From the NCBI GenBank assembly GCA_025060595.1, contig JANXBX010000003.1, positions 138,746-202,745 of the forward strand: a stretch of DNA of 64,000 bases, read 5' to 3'. Shown here in pieces: positions 63,914 through 64,000 of this stretch. The DNA is from Synergistota bacterium (lineage in GTDB: Bacteria > Synergistota > GBS-1). The position numbers were made by a program, and so were the translations under genes. The notes under the pieces are model-generated. The model saw nothing but the letters and a program-made list of their open reading frames with translations, was not told where the DNA came from and did no database searches. Each line of letters begins with the position of its first letter. Position 1 is the first letter of the stretch.

Positions 63914-64000
63914 CTACCTAAGTACAGCCAGCATTACACCAGCTGCAACAGCAGTACCTATTACCCCAGCCACATTCGGACCCATAGCATGCATCAAAAC
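63914..64000 (-). CDS. Na+-transporting decarboxylase beta subunit (C-terminal fragment, runs off window)
   Basis: Only the last 28 residues are present: LMHAMGPNVAGVIGTAVAAGVMLAVLR to the TAG stop. This is the highly conserved tail of OadB/MmdB/GcdB/MadB beta subunits, the membrane part that pumps Na+ on decarboxylation of oxaloacetate, methylmalonyl-CoA, glutaconyl-CoA or malonate. It precedes the CoA-transferase by 30 nt. Which decarboxylase it belongs to needs the sequence beyond the window. Confidence 0.85.
   Translation of the reverse strand, partial: VLMHAMGPNVAGVIGTAVAAGVMLAVLR

Overview
Every gene in this 64 kb window lies on the minus strand, so transcription runs from high to low coordinates. 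The DNA is moderately A+T-rich, uses AGA/AGG for most arginines and makes frequent use of TTG and GTG starts. The organism looks like a motile, anaerobic, diderm bacterium, possibly thermophilic. Lipopolysaccharide genes (hldE, gmhA, lptB, an lptA-like gene) indicate an outer membrane. The orders comFC-yvyF-flgM-flgN-flgK-flgL-fliW-csrA-flagellin and mreBCD-mrdA-minCDE-rodA-radical SAM-rng are those known from Firmicutes-type (Terrabacteria) genomes. HerA-NurA-Rad50-Mre11 and a PGI/PMI-type sugar isomerase suggest a thermophile-like gene pool. A Synergistota-like or related lineage would fit, but I cannot assign a phylum from this window alone.

Layout: 1-3.8 kb, HlyD-like protein, frr, pyrH, tsf, rpsB. 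3.8-6.4 kb, ADP-heptose genes, with hldD carrying a large in-frame deletion that removes its catalytic tyrosine. 6.4-15.0 kb, a UPF0316 membrane protein, then flagellin, csrA, fliW, flgL, flgK, flgN, flgM and yvyF. 15-21 kb, comFC, metK, PGI/PMI, lptB, an lptA-like gene, prfB (with a +1 frameshift site) and a UPF0173 hydrolase. 21-27.6 kb, an end-resection operon. 27.7-38.2 kb, rng, cell shape and division genes. 38-46 kb, radC, an MBL hydrolase, dtd, relA/spoT, apt, recJ, comEC (lacking its hydrolase domain) and comEA.

46-64 kb is an accessory metabolic region. larC and larB (nickel-pincer cofactor synthesis) are followed upstream by a metal-ligand-less M24/creatinase-like protein, a frameshifted flavodoxin-like reductase and a BenE-like transporter. 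Next comes an apparent operon read from a consensus promoter at 58.55 kb: NadC/ModD-like, molybdopterin-binding-domain protein, mhpD, mhpF, mhpE, a ferredoxin with a Bfd-like domain, and a divergent LarA-superfamily protein. Beyond it lie an IclR regulator and paaK. The paaK leader has a consensus promoter, a tyrosine-rich short ORF and a strong terminator hairpin. The window ends in madM, madL, a CaiB/BaiF CoA-transferase and the tail of a Na+-pumping decarboxylase beta subunit.

The strongest candidates for undescribed biology are the Tyr-rich leader/attenuator before paaK, the LarA-like enzyme inside an aldolase/dehydrogenase operon with a NadC-like gene, and the flagellin leader. That leader combines a sigma-28 promoter, a GGA-loop CsrA-type hairpin and a competing helix over the ribosome-binding site. 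All functional assignments come from reading the sequence and recalling families; no searches or foldings were run.
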